DNA from: Endomicrobium sp.
GTDB lineage: Bacteria > Elusimicrobiota > Endomicrobiia > Endomicrobiales > Endomicrobiaceae
Direction: 5' to 3'
Length of the DNA stretch: 10,991 bases
Assembly (NCBI GenBank): GCA_031277075.1
Contig: JAISLV010000188.1
Location: 1-10,991, forward strand
Shown here: positions 5,210 to 10,944 of the stretch, in pieces
Position numbering within the stretch: the stretch's first letter is position 1
Layout of the letters: the number at the start of each line of letters is the position of its first letter
The notes under the pieces: model-generated
Seen by the model: only the letters and a program-made list of their open reading frames with translations
Database searches by the model: none
What the model was told of the DNA's origin: nothing
Translations under genes and position numbers: made by a program

Positions 5210-5623
5210 TCAAATATCGGCTCTGACTAAAATTTTGGTGTGTATAGGAAGTTTGTTTGAAGCAAGCGTCAGAGCTTTTTTTGCTTCGGCTTCTGGAAGT
5301 CCTTCCATTTCAAACATAATTCTTCCCGGCTTTACTACCGCAACCCAAAACTGCGGGTCGCCTTTGCCTTTACCCATTCTGGTTTCGGCGGGCTTCTTAG
5401 TGACTGGTTTATCAGGGAATATTCTGATCCACACTTTTCCGCCCTTCTTTATAAATCTTGTAAGCGTTATACGCGCCGCTTCTATCTGATTGCTGTTTAT
5501 CCACACAGGTTCAAGAGCCTGAAGCCCGTATTTCCCAAAAGCCAAATACGCGCCGCCTTTGGCTTTGCCTTTCATTCTGCCCCTGTGCGTCTTTCTATAC
5601 TTAACTCTCTTTGGCATCAACAT
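5210..5623 (-). CDS. rplP: 50S ribosomal protein L16
   Basis: L16 helps position tRNA in the A site and is needed for late 50S assembly. The 137 residues are standard. It begins MLMPKRVKYRKTHRGRMKGKAKGG and contains FGKYGLQALEPVWINSNQIEAARITLTRFIKKGGKVWIRIFPDKPVTKKPAETRMGKGKG, which includes the L16 signatures and the basic loop that reaches toward the peptidyl transferase centre (around residues 75-90). AGGA lies 8 nt before the first ATG; a second ATG two codons on (MPKR) is less well placed. The end is tightly joined to rpmC. Confidence 0.98.
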   Translation of the reverse strand: MLMPKRVKYRKTHRGRMKGKAKGGAYLAFGKYGLQALEPVWINSNQIEAARITLTRFIKKGGKVWIRIFPDKPVTKKPAETRMGKGKGDPQFWVAVVKPGRIMFEMEGLPEAEAKKALTLASNKLPIHTKILVRADI

Positions 5624-5670
5624 ATATATGTCCTTTTGTCTATTTCAATTATAGCGACAATCGTATTGCC

Positions 5671-5695
5671 GCGCAGAAAAAAGCGTTAACTGCGC
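5671..5695. repeat. Hairpin spanning the rpsC stop codon
   Basis: GCGCAG at 5671-5676 and CTGCGC at 5690-5695 pair over 6 bp with a 13-nt loop that contains the TAA of rpsC. On the gene strand six T lie inside the loop, not after the stem, so it is not a standard terminator. Modest support. Confidence 0.35.
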
Positions 5696-6399
5696 CTGTG
5701 TTCTTCCTGCCCGCCTGAAGTCATCGCCTCAGCGGAAACGAGTTTTGCTTCTTCTAGTAATTCTTTGGCGGTTTTTTTGAAATATTCTTTTTTGAATATC
5801 CAAACTTTTACGCCGATCTGCCCCATAGTCGTATAGGCTTCCGTGAAACCGTAATCTATGTCGGCTCTAAACGTTTGAAGAGGAACTCTTCCTTCTTTAA
5901 GCCACTCGGTTCTTGCGATTTCCGCTCCGCCCAATCTGCCCGACACCATAACTTTTATTCCCTGCGCTCCCGCAGCTATAGCTTTTTCAATGGTTTTCTT
6001 CATAGCTCTTCTAAAAGCTATTTGTTTTTCCAACTGGAAAGCTATTCCTTCGGCGGCAAGCTGAGCGTCGGTTTCGGGTCTTTTTATTTCCATAACGTTG
6101 ACGAAAGTTTTTTTCGCCGACATTGTTTCAAGCTCTTTTCTCAAATTTTCTATACCCTGTCCGCCTTTCCCGATTACTATTCCGGGACGGGCTGTATAAA
6201 TGTTTACTCTTAAATATTTGCCGGGTCTTTCAATGCCGATTTTTGACACTGAAGCCATTTTAAGTTTATCTTTTAAATAAACTCTTATATGGCGGTCTTC
6301 CTCTATGAAGTTCGGCATTTCTTTAAGGTTGAACCACTTGGATTCCCAATCTTTAATATATCCAAGCCTTACGCTTTTTGGATGTACTTTATGACCCAT
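5686..6399 (-). CDS. rpsC: 30S ribosomal protein S3
   Basis: S3 forms part of the mRNA entry channel and its helicase activity. The 237 residues lie within the family range. It starts MGHKVHPKSVRLGYIKDWESKWF, then has the type II KH domain with GIVIGKGG at 73-80, and the C-domain with SGRLGGAEIARTEWLKEGRVPLQTFRADIDYGFTEAYTTMGQIGVKVWIFK (about 153-204). A short alanine- and glutamate-rich tail ends in GGQEEHRRS. The ATG has AAGGGT upstream. The octamer TAAACTTC lies 17 nt before the ATG, as in three other genes of this cluster. Confidence 0.98.
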   Translation of the reverse strand: MGHKVHPKSVRLGYIKDWESKWFNLKEMPNFIEEDRHIRVYLKDKLKMASVSKIGIERPGKYLRVNIYTARPGIVIGKGGQGIENLRKELETMSAKKTFVNVMEIKRPETDAQLAAEGIAFQLEKQIAFRRAMKKTIEKAIAAGAQGIKVMVSGRLGGAEIARTEWLKEGRVPLQTFRADIDYGFTEAYTTMGQIGVKVWIFKKEYFKKTAKELLEEAKLVSAEAMTSGGQEEHRRS

Positions 6400-6415
6400 T
6401 TACTTACCCTTCTTT

Positions 6416-6508
6416 AGAAGTTTAGAGAGCTTAGCGGCTGAAAAAATGAGAGAAACTCCGTTTGCATTATCCGCAACTCCCGCTCAAATTCCCAACTTCC
6501 TAACTTCT
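6416..6508. repeat. Inverted repeat bounding the rplV-rpsC spacer
   Basis: AGAAGTTTAG at 6416-6425 and CTAACTTCT at 6500-6508 are complementary over 9 bp with one bulged T. The stop-side arm is part of a purine-rich run in transcript sense (TTGAGAAGTTAGGAAGTTGG) that begins about 13 nt after the rplV stop. The start-side arm lies 17 nt before the rpsC ATG. Confidence 0.55.
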
Positions 6509-6521
6509 CAATCTTCTTTCT

Positions 6522-6968
6522 TTATTTTTCCGTTTTTTTAGCGCCTAAAATGTTTTGAGAGGCTTTCGCTTCAACAGGTATTGCCGCGGTTGAAACTGAA
6601 GCCGATTGAACGATTTTTTTCTTTCTTCTTTCAGGAAGCGCGCCCGCGTCCGTAACAACTATCGTAAGATGCGAGGTTCTCTTTTTTATAGGCATTCCTC
6701 TGCCCATAGGACCTGGTCTCATTCTTTTAAGAATAGTCCCGTTTCCAACCCAAGCTTCTTTAACTTTTAAACCTGAATAATCTTTTAATTTGCCTGAATT
6801 TGCAGTTGCGCTCTTTAAAACTTTCTCAACAAGAGTTGAGGAAGATTTAGGCAAAAAAGAAAGTATTTCAAACGCCTTTTCAACTTTTTTATTTCTGATA
6901 AGCGTTAAAACCTGATTTACTTTTCTGGGCGCGTATCTTACAAATTTTGCGGTTGCTTGTGCTTGCAT
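6522..6968 (-). CDS. rplV: 50S ribosomal protein L22 with C-terminal extension
   Basis: L22 lines the peptide exit tunnel; its hairpin tip is a known site of macrolide-resistance changes. The core (about 1-106) begins AQATAKFVRYAPRKVNQVLTLIRNKKVEKAFEIL and carries the beta-hairpin region LKRMRPGPMGRGMPIKKRTSHLTIVV (80-105). The usual length is 110-115; this protein is 148, with a tail of about 40 residues (107-148) that is basic near its start (PERRKKK) and then alanine- and serine-rich. The tail is likely flexible and its role is unknown. The ATG follows AAGGATATAAAG. Confidence 0.97.
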   Translation of the reverse strand: MQAQATAKFVRYAPRKVNQVLTLIRNKKVEKAFEILSFLPKSSSTLVEKVLKSATANSGKLKDYSGLKVKEAWVGNGTILKRMRPGPMGRGMPIKKRTSHLTIVVTDAGALPERRKKKIVQSASVSTAAIPVEAKASQNILGAKKTEK

Positions 6969-7003
6969 CTTTATATCCTTTTTAACGGCAAGATGAAAGA
7001 TAA

Positions 7004-7039
7004 AAAGCGAAAGTAAGTTTTGTCGCTACTTTCAGCTTT
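7004..7039. repeat. 12-bp inverted repeat in the rpsS-rplV spacer
   Basis: AAAGCGAAAGTA at 7004-7015 faces TACTTTCAGCTTT at 7027-7039, giving a 12-bp stem with one bulged base and an 11-nt loop. It is in the middle of the 99-bp gap. AT-rich and with no U-run on the gene strand. Confidence 0.6.
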
Positions 7040-7068
7040 GGGTCGTTAAACCTTCAACTTTCAGCTTT
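7028..7068. repeat. 12-nt direct repeat after the rpsS stop
   Basis: ACTTTCAGCTTT occurs at 7028-7039 and again at 7057-7068, where it reaches the rpsS stop codon. In transcript sense each reads AAAGCTGAAAGT. A relative, AAGCTGAAAATAAGG, lies in the rplC-rplD spacer. Confidence 0.6.
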
Positions 7069-7352
7069 TACGTGAGTGATGTTTCTTGTCTTGTCATTCC
7101 GCCGTGACCTTTAAAAGTTCTGGTCGGGGCGAACTCGCCAAGTTTATGTCCTACCATTTGTTCCGATATAAAAATCGGCAAAAACTTTTTGCCGTTATGT
7201 ATAGCGAAAGTATGTCCGACAAATTCGGGCGTTATAACGCTTGCTCTAGCCCAAGTTTTGATAACTTTTTTATCGCCGGATTGATTTTGCTTTTGAACTT
7301 TCTTCAAAAGTTTTTCATCCACATATGGACCTTTTTTTGTTGAACGACTCAT
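7068..7352 (-). CDS. rpsS: 30S ribosomal protein S19
   Basis: S19 is in the head of the small subunit, paired with S13, near the A-site tRNA. At 94 residues it is standard. It begins MSRSTKKGPYVDEKLLKKV, then has KVIKTWARASVITPEFVGHTFAIHNGKKFLPIFISEQMVGHKLGEFAPTRTFKGHGG (about 29-85), which includes the S19 signature. The ATG follows AGAGGAACAA. The octamer TAAACTTC lies 16 nt upstream of the ATG. It follows rplB across a 214-bp spacer, the second longest here. Confidence 0.98.
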   Translation of the reverse strand: MSRSTKKGPYVDEKLLKKVQKQNQSGDKKVIKTWARASVITPEFVGHTFAIHNGKKFLPIFISEQMVGHKLGEFAPTRTFKGHGGMTRQETSLT

Positions 7353-7367
7353 TTGTTCCTCTCATTT

Positions 7368-7556
7368 GGAAGTTTAAATAAACGGACGACAAGCGAGTTT
7401 TACGCTTATAATCTTCCTGCAACCTTACGGTCGGGGAATTGCGTAGGTATATTAAACCTTAAAACTCCTAAAACTCAAAAACCCGTTCTATAAACCAATG
7501 CCGCTGTTTTCTTCTATCTTTGGAAATTTTTTATTGCGTCCGCTTCTTCAATTTCC
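7368..7556. repeat. About 190-bp unit with imperfect terminal inverted repeats
   Basis: The left arm at 7368-7388 (GGAAGTTTAAATAAACGGAC plus G) and the complement of the right arm at 7537-7556 (GGAAATTGAAGAAGCGGACG) match at 16 of 20 aligned positions with one gap; the inner CGGACG is exact. The arms sit 15 nt before the rpsS ATG and 10 nt after the rplB stop. This is the best case in the window for a small repeat or miniature element filling a spacer. No coding sequence is visible inside. Confidence 0.55.
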
Positions 7557-7566
7557 CGACTTCTGC

Positions 7567-8403
7567 TTAACCTTTCTTTGCTTTATTACGATGGCTTACT
7601 ATCACCCAGTCATACACTTTTCTCGGTCTGGTTTTAAAACCTTTAGCAGGCTGATTCCAAGGACTTCTAGGCTGATTGTTTCCTTTACTCCTTCCTCTTC
7701 CGCCTCCATGAGGATGGTCAACGGAATTCATCGCGGTTCCGCGAACGTGGGGTTTAAACCCTTTGTGGCGGTTTCTTCCTGCGGAGCCTATCGTAATATT
7801 TTCGTGGTCAATATTGCCGACTTGACCAATCGTCGCATAACATTTTACGCTGATGAGCCTTATTTCGCCTGAAGGCATTCTTACGTGCGCGTAATCCCCT
7901 TCTTTTGCAAGAAGTTGAGCGGCAGAACCCGCTGAACGCGCAAGCTGAGCGCCTTTTCCTGCGACAAGCTCTATGTTATGAATAAACGCGCCTAAGGGAA
8001 TATTGATAAGCGGAAGAGCGTTTCCTGATTTTATCTCGGCATCCGGACCGGACATAAGGATATCTCCCGTTTTTACTCCCACAGGCTGTATTATGTATCT
8101 TTTTTCTCCGTCTTGATATTTGAGAAGGGCTATTCTGCTTGAGCGGTTGGGGTCGTACTCAATAGCTATAACTTCGGCGGGAATATTTACTTTTTCTCTC
8201 TTAAAATCAATAATTCTGTAAAATCTTTTGTGACCGCCGCCTCTGAAACGCACCATTACCTGACCGGTATTGTTGCGTCCGCCTTTCTTCTTTATTATTG
8301 AAGTTAAAGATTTTTCGGGAGAAGTTTTCGTTATATCTGAAAAATCCGAAACCGACATCTGTCTTCTTGACTGCGTATAAGGCTTAAACGTTTTAATAGG
8401 CAT
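7567..8403 (-). CDS. rplB: 50S ribosomal protein L2
   Basis: L2 is needed for subunit association and peptidyl transferase activity. The 278 residues are near the usual 273-277. It shows the OB-fold part with GGRNNTGQVMVRFRGGGHKRFYRIIDFKR (41-69), the SH3-like part with VAGKGAQLARSAGSAAQLLAKEGDYAHVRMPSGEIRLI (147-184), and the basic tail with MNSVDHPHGGGRGRSKGN (225-242), containing the conserved histidines 230 and 232. The tail has Ser where MNPVDHP usually has Pro, and GGGRG where many have GGGEG. The ATG has AGGAA 7 nt upstream. Confidence 0.98.
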   Translation of the reverse strand: MPIKTFKPYTQSRRQMSVSDFSDITKTSPEKSLTSIIKKKGGRNNTGQVMVRFRGGGHKRFYRIIDFKREKVNIPAEVIAIEYDPNRSSRIALLKYQDGEKRYIIQPVGVKTGDILMSGPDAEIKSGNALPLINIPLGAFIHNIELVAGKGAQLARSAGSAAQLLAKEGDYAHVRMPSGEIRLISVKCYATIGQVGNIDHENITIGSAGRNRHKGFKPHVRGTAMNSVDHPHGGGRGRSKGNNQPRSPWNQPAKGFKTRPRKVYDWVIVSHRNKAKKG

Positions 8404-8505
8404 TTCTTAATTCCTGTTTATCGGAAAGCCGGCGTTTGCGCGCCGCCTCCATAGTTGCTTCTTGCCGCCAAATCTTGTTTAGACGTTTCAAATTAGTCGT
8501 TATTT

Positions 8506-8519
8506 CCTAACTCCTAACT
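8506..8519. repeat. Tandem heptamer after the rplW stop
   Basis: CCTAACT is repeated twice in tandem, followed by CCAACTC. In transcript sense this is a purine-rich GGAGTTAGGAGTTAGGAAAT about 18 nt after the rplW stop. It resembles the AGAAGTT/GGAAGTT runs at the same position in other spacers. No complementary arm was seen at the rplB end of this 134-bp gap. Confidence 0.55.
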
Positions 8520-8537
8520 CCAACTCTCAAACTAAAT

Positions 8538-8825
8538 TTAGGCTTCTTCGACCATTTGAATTTCTTGACCTTTGCCAAGTTTTACTATAGCTTTTTTCCA
8601 ATCGCTTCTGTAGCCTGAATGCGCGCCCATTCTCTTTTCTTTTCCAAGATAATTTGCGGTATGCACGCTTTCAACTTTTACTTTAAACAGAGTTTCAACG
8701 GCGTTTTTAATCTGAAATTTATTCGCGTCTTTGTCAACCATAAAAGTATATTTATTGTCTTTCTCTTTTAATGACGACGCTTTTTCAGTGACAATCGCTT
8801 TTTTAATTATGTTTCTGATATCCAT
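8538..8825 (-). CDS. rplW: 50S ribosomal protein L23
   Basis: L23 lies at the tunnel exit and docks trigger factor and the signal recognition particle. At 95 residues it is normal. It begins DIRNIIKKAIVTEKASSLKEKDNKYTFMVDKDANKFQIKNAVETLFKVKVESVHTANYLGKEKRMG, with the family pattern of a first helix, FxVDxxANKxxIKxAVE, and the VxxVxT strand, and ends IVKLGKGQEIQM. It starts 9 bp after the rplD stop with AAGGAAAGAAA as Shine-Dalgarno, so it is probably translated in a coupled way with L4. This is one of the tight junctions of the cluster. Confidence 0.98.
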   Translation of the reverse strand: MDIRNIIKKAIVTEKASSLKEKDNKYTFMVDKDANKFQIKNAVETLFKVKVESVHTANYLGKEKRMGAHSGYRSDWKKAIVKLGKGQEIQMVEEA

Positions 8826-8834
8826 TTTCTTTCC

Positions 8835-9461
8835 TTATAAAACTTCCTGCTGTTTTTCTTTTATAGTCTCAAGAGCTTCGGGGGTAGTTATGAGTTTGTC
8901 CGCCCAAAGAACCTGATAAGCGTTGATATTTTTAATATTTTCAACGACGACATTTTTGACGTTTCTTGCCGCAAGTTTAAAAATTCCGTCGGGGTTAATT
9001 GCAAAAACCACTTTTTTATCGGAAAGTTTAAGATTCTTTATAAGTTCGGCTATCTTTTTTGTCTTCGCTTCTTCTACTTTGACCGAGTCTACAATTATGA
9101 CGTTTCCGTTTTGAAACTGAGCGGAAAAAGCCATATTAAGAGAAAGTCTTTTTTTCTGCTTTGACATCTTTGTGTAATAGCTTCTCGGCTGAGGACCGAA
9201 AATTATTCCGCCTTTTCTCCAAAGCGGCGAATTTCTCTGTCCCGCGCGGGCATTGCCCGTGCCTTTTTGTTTCCAAGGTTTTGCGCCCGAAAAAGAAACT
9301 TCGCCTCTTGTTTTTGTTTTATGCGCGCCTGCTCTTTGATTGTTCAAATAAGCCGTCGTAATTTCGTGCAAAAGCGCGGTTGAAATTTCCGCGTTAAAAA
9401 AAGACGGAAGCTCAATTTTCCCTTTTTCCTGTCCTTTTGAATTATAAACTATCGTTTCCAT
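8835..9461 (-). CDS. rplD: 50S ribosomal protein L4
   Basis: L4 lines the exit tunnel opposite L22; in E. coli it also represses the S10 operon through its leader RNA. The 208 residues are normal. The extended tunnel loop is clear at about 43-90 (RAGAHKTKTRGEVSFSGAKPWKQKGTGNARAGQRNSPLWRKGGIIFGPQP), flanked by the two globular halves, with LNMAFSAQFQNGNVIIVD after it. The end AYQVLWADKLITTPEALETI matches the L4 C-terminus. The ATG has GGAAAGG upstream. A 148-bp spacer precedes it; rplW follows at 9 bp. Confidence 0.98.
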   Translation of the reverse strand: METIVYNSKGQEKGKIELPSFFNAEISTALLHEITTAYLNNQRAGAHKTKTRGEVSFSGAKPWKQKGTGNARAGQRNSPLWRKGGIIFGPQPRSYYTKMSKQKKRLSLNMAFSAQFQNGNVIIVDSVKVEEAKTKKIAELIKNLKLSDKKVVFAINPDGIFKLAARNVKNVVVENIKNINAYQVLWADKLITTPEALETIKEKQQEVL

Positions 9462-9496
9462 TTTTTACCTTTCCAATCCAATTTAATTAACAATGC

Positions 9497-9588
9497 GAAA
9501 GATTAAGAGCAAAAGTTACGCGTTTTCGCAGGAATTAAACGCATTGCCTGTTTTTGCAAAAACGCCTTATTTTCAGCTTTCATCTTTC
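9497..9588. repeat. Inverted repeat in the rplC-rplD spacer
   Basis: GAAAGATTAAGAGC at 9497-9510 faces GCTTTCATCTTTC at 9576-9588: 12 matching positions with one mismatch and one single-base gap. Nested inside, GCGTTTTCGCA near 9520-9530 and TGCAAAAACGC near 9555-9565 can also pair, so much of the gap is palindromic. Arms lie about 35 nt before the rplD ATG and about 21 nt after the rplC stop. Confidence 0.55.
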
Positions 9589-9609
9589 AACTTTGAAGAA
9601 ATAACAAAG

Positions 9610-10287
9610 TTATTTTTTCTTTGATTTCCCGACGGGTTTTTCAACTTTTACTACGGGAATTTTCTTTATCGTATTGCTTATAAAAAGCGTTCCGGTTTTC
9701 ACCGCAGGAACGCTTCCTTTGATAAGCATAAGATTTTTTTCCGCGTCAACGTCTACAACAAGCAATTTTTGTATTGTAACATATTCATTGCCAAGATGTC
9801 CAGACATTCTCATGCCTTTAAACAATTTTTGGGGTCCCTGCCCGCCTGAAGAACCTCTGGCTCTCATTCTGTCGCTTTGTCCGTGAGTTCTCGGCTGCAT
9901 TCCGAAATTGTGCCTCTTTATAACGCCCGCAAAACCTTTGCCTTTTGTCAAAGCTCGGACGTCAACATAGTCGCCCGCTTTAAAAGCGTCAACTTTTATT
10001 TCCTGTCCTACGGAAAAAGAAGAAGAATCGTCAACTCTTACTTCTTTTAAGATTTTTTTGGGGGAGAGATTGTTTTTCTTAAAGAAACCGCTTTGAGGTT
10101 TTATAAGTTTTTTTTCCAGCGCGTCTCCAAACCCAAGCTGAACGGCGTTATATCCGTTTTTATCGGACGTGCGAACATCCGTAATTACGCAAGGTCCCGC
10201 TTCAACGACGGTAACAGGAATTAAGTTTCCCTTAGCGTCAAAGACCTGCGTCATTCCTATTTTTTTGCCAATTATTGATTTTAACAT
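9610..10287 (-). CDS. rplC: 50S ribosomal protein L3
   Basis: L3 is an early assembly protein whose loop reaches toward the peptidyl transferase centre. The 225 residues run from MLKSIIGKKIGMTQVFDAKGNLIPVTVVEAGPCVI, the invariant L3 start, through RALTKGKGFAGVIKRHNF (111-128), to the central loop QPRTHGQSDRMRARGSSGGQGPQKLFKGMRMSGHLGNEYVTIQ (131-173), with a lysine-rich tail. An in-frame ATG five codons upstream (10302) lacks a Shine-Dalgarno, whereas AGAGAG lies 5 nt before the chosen ATG. The GGQ in the loop lies about where PrmB methylates a glutamine in E. coli; this exact residue is an inference. Confidence 0.97.
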   Translation of the reverse strand: MLKSIIGKKIGMTQVFDAKGNLIPVTVVEAGPCVITDVRTSDKNGYNAVQLGFGDALEKKLIKPQSGFFKKNNLSPKKILKEVRVDDSSSFSVGQEIKVDAFKAGDYVDVRALTKGKGFAGVIKRHNFGMQPRTHGQSDRMRARGSSGGQGPQKLFKGMRMSGHLGNEYVTIQKLLVVDVDAEKNLMLIKGSVPAVKTGTLFISNTIKKIPVVKVEKPVGKSKKK

Positions 10288-10292
10288 ATTTT

Positions 10293-10298
10293 CTCTCT
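10293..10298 (-). promoter_or_regulatory. Shine-Dalgarno deciding the rplC start
   Basis: AGAGAG in transcript sense, 5 nt before the ATG at 10287. It is weaker than other sites in the operon but better than the absence of any site before the ATG at 10302. The family N-terminus MLKSIIGKKIGM agrees. Confidence 0.6.
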
Positions 10299-10359
10299 GC
10301 ATTTCAAGGGCGTACTCGCCGCCTCTATTATTTTCTTTTGCTTTTTGACTTTTCTTTTT

Positions 10360-10394
10360 GCCGTTAAACGCAAAGTATTTTGCGTTCAGACGGC
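10360..10394. repeat. Two-part hairpin in the rpsJ-rplC spacer
   Basis: Outer GCCGT/ACGGC (10360-10364 and 10390-10394) and inner AACGCAAA/TTTGCGTT (10367-10374 and 10379-10386) pair around a 4-nt loop, with a small internal loop (TA opposite CAG). That gives 13 paired bases. On the gene strand the following bases are AAAAAGAAAAG, not a U-run, so it is not a terminator. It is the strongest compact stem in this 199-bp gap. Confidence 0.65.
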
Positions 10395-10462
10395 GCTTGC
10401 AATAACAAAGTTTGATTGTCTTACAAAAGCGCGAACAAACTCCTGCATGTAAGTAAGAATAT

Positions 10463-10477
10463 GCGCGTCAAACGCGC
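10463..10477. repeat. GCGCGT palindrome after the rpsJ stop
   Basis: GCGCGT-CAA-ACGCGC is a perfect 6-bp GC-rich stem with a 3-nt loop, about 9 nt after the rpsJ stop in transcript sense. No U-run follows. It could cap the rpsJ end of the transcript. Confidence 0.5.
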
Positions 10478-10486
10478 TCGTTTCGT

Positions 10487-10813
10487 TTACATTTTTATTT
10501 CTATGTCCACGCCCGCAGGCAAATCAAGCTTCATCAGCTCTTCAACCGTTTTTGAAGAAGGCTCGCGGATATCAACAAGTCTTTTATGAATTCTCATTTC
10601 AAATTGTTCTCTTGACTTTTTGTCGGTGTGAACGGAACGGTTGACGGTATATTTTTTTATATGCGTGGGCAAAAGAACGGGACCGGTTATCGCCGCGCCC
10701 GTGCGTCTTGCCGTCTCAACAATTTTCGCCAAAGAATCGTCCAGCATTTTATGGTCGTAAGCGCGCAATTTAATCCTTAATCTCTGCGTCGGAACTGCTT
10801 TTTCATTTGACAT
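10487..10813 (-). CDS. rpsJ: 30S ribosomal protein S10
   Basis: S10 is in the head of the small subunit; as NusE it also takes part in transcription antitermination and NusG-mediated coupling. The 108 residues are a little longer than the usual 102-105, from an N-terminal addition (MSNEKAVPT). Core: QRLRIKLRAYDHKMLDDSLAKIVETARRTGA, GPVLLPTHIKKYTVNRSVHTDKKSREQFEMRIHKRLVDI (about 44-82) and LDLPAGVDIEIKM, all canonical apart from VHT where PHV is common. It opens the S10 group, 131 bp after tuf. The ATG has AGGGA 6 nt upstream. Confidence 0.98.
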   Translation of the reverse strand: MSNEKAVPTQRLRIKLRAYDHKMLDDSLAKIVETARRTGAAITGPVLLPTHIKKYTVNRSVHTDKKSREQFEMRIHKRLVDIREPSSKTVEELMKLDLPAGVDIEIKM

Positions 10814-10848
10814 TGTTTTTCCCTATGCTTGTTTTTTACTTTTTTGCG

Positions 10849-10918
10849 CAAAATTTGTAGCGCCAGACTATAGCGTCTTCTTCAAACGCTGCGCCGCCCC
10901 GCCAGAGGCTAAATTTTG
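10849..10918. repeat. Inverted repeat in the tuf-rpsJ spacer
   Basis: CAAAATTT at 10849-10856 and AAATTTTG at 10911-10918 pair perfectly; AGC/GCT just inside, past a GT bulge, extends the stem to 11 bp. Inside, AGCGT/ACGCT form a small hairpin around 10872-10890. Overlapping it is the palindrome TTTTGCGCAAAA at 10842-10853. This is the leader position for the S10 group if it has its own promoter, and could be a regulatory or processing structure. Confidence 0.5.
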
Positions 10919-10944
10919 TATTGTCTTTATTTCTCTTTTCCCTA

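Noticed and set aside
10387..10449. 20-codon frame on the gene strand between rpsJ and rplC (starting MQEFVRAFVR)
   Set aside because: No Shine-Dalgarno, very short, and it ends inside the hairpin; no evidence that it is translated.
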